From the NCBI RefSeq assembly GCF_035975855.1, contig NZ_CP109055.1:2232001-2296000 (forward strand): a stretch of DNA of 64,000 bases, in the 5' to 3' direction. Shown here one piece after another: positions 62,781 to 64,000 of this stretch. Numbering within the stretch: the stretch's first letter is position 1; each line of letters begins with the position of its first letter. A program made the translations under genes and the position numbers. A model generated the notes under the pieces. It ran no database searches. It saw only the letters and a list, made by a program, of their open reading frames with translations, and was not told the origin of the DNA. The DNA comes from Streptomyces sp. NBC_01304 (GTDB taxonomy: Bacteria > Actinomycetota > Actinomycetes > Streptomycetales > Streptomycetaceae).

Positions 62781-62850
62781 GCGGTCTTCCTCCTCAACGG
62801 CGGTGGGCCGACCGGCCCGGTGCGGTGCGGTAACGGCGCCTGGTCACGGC

Positions 62851-63894
62851 TCACTTGAAGCCCGTGGCCATGTATTCGCCGACGTTGTCCTTGGTCACGA
62901 CCGCCGAGTAGAGCGTGATGGACGCGGGGATCTCCCGTTCGGCGAAGCCTGCGACGCCCTTGCTCTGCCCGAGGGCGCGGGCCACGTCGATCGCCGAGGC
63001 CGCCATGGTCGGCGGGTAGAGGACGGTCGCCTTGAGGACCGAGTTGTCCTTCTCGATGGCCTCGAACGCGGAGAGCGCGCCCGCGCCGCCGACCATGAAG
63101 AACTCGTCGCGCCCGGCCTGCTTGATGGCCGTCAGCGCGCCCACGCCCTGGTCGTCGTCGTGGTTCCACAGGGCGTCGAAGCTCTTCTGCGCCTGCAGCA
63201 GGCCGGACATCACGGACTGCCCCGACTCGACGGTGAACTTGGCGGCCTGCCGGGCCACCTTCTCGACGTTGGGGAAGTTCTTCAGGGCGTCGTCGAAGCC
63301 CTTGGTGCGTTCCTGGGTGAGCTCCAGGGTGTCCATCCCGGCGAGCTCGACGACCTTGGCGTTCTTCTTGTCCTTGAGCTTCTCGCCGATGTACATCCCG
63401 GCGTTGAGGCCCATGCGGTAGTTGTCGCCGCCGACCCAGCAGCGGAAGGCCTGGGGCGAGGCGAAGATCCGGTCGAGGTTGATCACGGGGATGCCGGCCT
63501 TCATGGCCTTCAGGCCGGCCTGGGTCATGGCCTTGCCGTCGGCCGGCAGGATCACCAGGACGTCGACCTTCTTGTTGATGAGGGTGTCGATCTGGCCGAT
63601 CTGGGTGGCCGTGTCGTTGGAGCCCTCGGTGATCTCCAGGGTGACGTCGCTGTACTTCTTGGCACGCTCACGGGCGTTGACGTTGATGGCGTTCAGCCAG
63701 CCGTGGTCGGCCTCGGGCCCGGCGAAGCCGATGGTGACGGGCTTGCCCGGCTTGTCGTCGGCGATGGGCGCGTTGTTGCTGGGCTGCTTGTTCTCCTCCT
63801 TGGGGTCATTGCTGGTGCAGGCGGTGAGGAGCGCACCGGTCGACACGGCGGCGGCTCCGAAGAGCAGCCCTCTGCGGCTCGTGATTTCTGGCAT
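62851..63894 (-). CDS. Sugar ABC transporter substrate-binding lipoprotein
   Basis: This 347-residue protein is a type I periplasmic binding protein of the ribose/inositol class. A Tat-like twin-Arg signal SRRGLLFGAAAVSTGALLTAC ends in a lipobox (Cys26). A linker follows, then VTIGFAGPEADHGWLNAINVNARERAKKYSDV, DVLVILPADGKAMTQAGLKAMKAGIPVINLDR and DALWNHDDDQGVGALTAIKQAG. It delivers a sugar for the oxidoreductase and isomerase genes downstream. It lies 65 bp from the probable permease end. Confidence 0.92.
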   Translation of the reverse strand: MPEITSRRGLLFGAAAVSTGALLTACTSNDPKEENKQPSNNAPIADDKPGKPVTIGFAGPEADHGWLNAINVNARERAKKYSDVTLEITEGSNDTATQIGQIDTLINKKVDVLVILPADGKAMTQAGLKAMKAGIPVINLDRIFASPQAFRCWVGGDNYRMGLNAGMYIGEKLKDKKNAKVVELAGMDTLELTQERTKGFDDALKNFPNVEKVARQAAKFTVESGQSVMSGLLQAQKSFDALWNHDDDQGVGALTAIKQAGRDEFFMVGGAGALSAFEAIEKDNSVLKATVLYPPTMAASAIDVARALGQSKGVAGFAEREIPASITLYSAVVTKDNVGEYMATGFK

Positions 63895-63959
63895 GACGGA
63901 CCCTTCGCGGGAGGGGAACTGGCGGTTGGGAGAAGGGAGTTGCTCAGTGCTGTGATGCG

Positions 63960-64000
63960 CTAGGGAGTTTTGGAGGCGCGACCCTGGACCAGGACCGCGG
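63960..64000 (-). CDS. C-terminal end of a probable ABC transporter permease (cut by window edge)
   Basis: Only 12 codons before the stop are visible. One minus-strand frame reads AVLVQGRASKTP then TAG at 63960-63962, which looks like the end of a ribose-type permease, and the next gene is the cognate binding protein. The identification rests mostly on context. Confidence 0.5.
   Translation of the reverse strand, partial: AVLVQGRASKTP

Noticed and set aside
1..64000. CRISPR arrays, rRNA genes or insertion sequences
   Set aside because: There are no regularly spaced 28-37 bp repeats with unique spacers, no rRNA motifs and no transposase.

Overview
The window is very GC-rich actinobacterial chromosome, most probably Streptomyces. 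The signs are strong third-position G/C bias, frequent GTG starts, long runs of ATGA/GTGA-coupled genes, Streptomyces-style secreted lipoproteins and Tat substrates, and intergenic hairpin elements. All functional calls come from reading translations and motifs by eye; no database search was possible.

Layout. (A) 1-6065: the end of an AraC-type regulator, a PAS protein, then oxalate catabolism: formyl-CoA transferase (frc), oxalyl-CoA decarboxylase (oxc) and a divergent AAE3/Pcs60-like acyl-CoA (probably oxalate-CoA) synthetase. A LysR regulator, a YjdM/PhnA-like protein and a PAP2 phosphatase follow (6082-8235). (B) 8241-36147: a roughly 28-kb, all-minus-strand cell-surface or exopolysaccharide operon of Wzx/Wzy type. 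In transcription order it encodes the initiating polyprenyl sugar-phosphate transferase, a UDP-Glc/GDP-Man-type dehydrogenase, a glycosyltransferase, two Wzz-like proteins, AsnB, a bi-domain oxidoreductase, a heparinase-like protein, a beta-helix lipoprotein, a Wzy-like polymerase and another glycosyltransferase. It ends with a sugar-tailoring block (C-methyltransferase, nucleotidyltransferase, PIG-L deacetylase, SDR, DUF4910 peptidase-like protein, flippase, glycosyltransferase, pyruvyltransferase, 3,5-epimerase and class III aminotransferase). Most junctions overlap by 4 bp, so translation is probably coupled. (C) 36148-37214: a gene-poor interval with a repeated ribosome-binding-site hairpin, a decayed small gene and tRNA-Leu(GAG).

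(D) 37384-46687: a second oxalate/CoA locus with two divergent arms. The minus arm carries sucC-sucD-like genes and an aldehyde dehydrogenase. The plus arm carries a stand-alone ThDP-enzyme middle domain, a second Frc, an ADP-forming acyl-CoA ligase and an OxlT-type antiporter. A perfect inverted repeat lies between the arms. Together with (A) this gives oxalate uptake, CoA activation, CoA transfer and decarboxylation. (E) 46799-56086: a Tat-exported TIM-barrel protein and an EBO-type cluster (EboF phosphodiesterase, EboE and a second TIM barrel, TatD hydrolase, EboA, UbiA-like prenyltransferase). An inositol-3-phosphate synthase-like gene sits where the classical cluster has a dehydroquinate-synthase-like gene. 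(F) 56268-64000: secreted and cytoplasmic sugar oxidation and catabolism: ThuA-DUF1080 lipoprotein, PQQ-type sugar dehydrogenase with PKD and carbohydrate-binding-like domains, TIM-barrel isomerase, Gfo/Idh oxidoreductase, a sugar ABC binding protein and the end of a probable permease.

Most striking are the modified EBO cluster with a cyclitol-forming synthase, the poorly described sugar-tailoring block, the orphan ThDP middle domain in the oxalate operon, and the triplicated SD-sequestering hairpin before the glycan operon.
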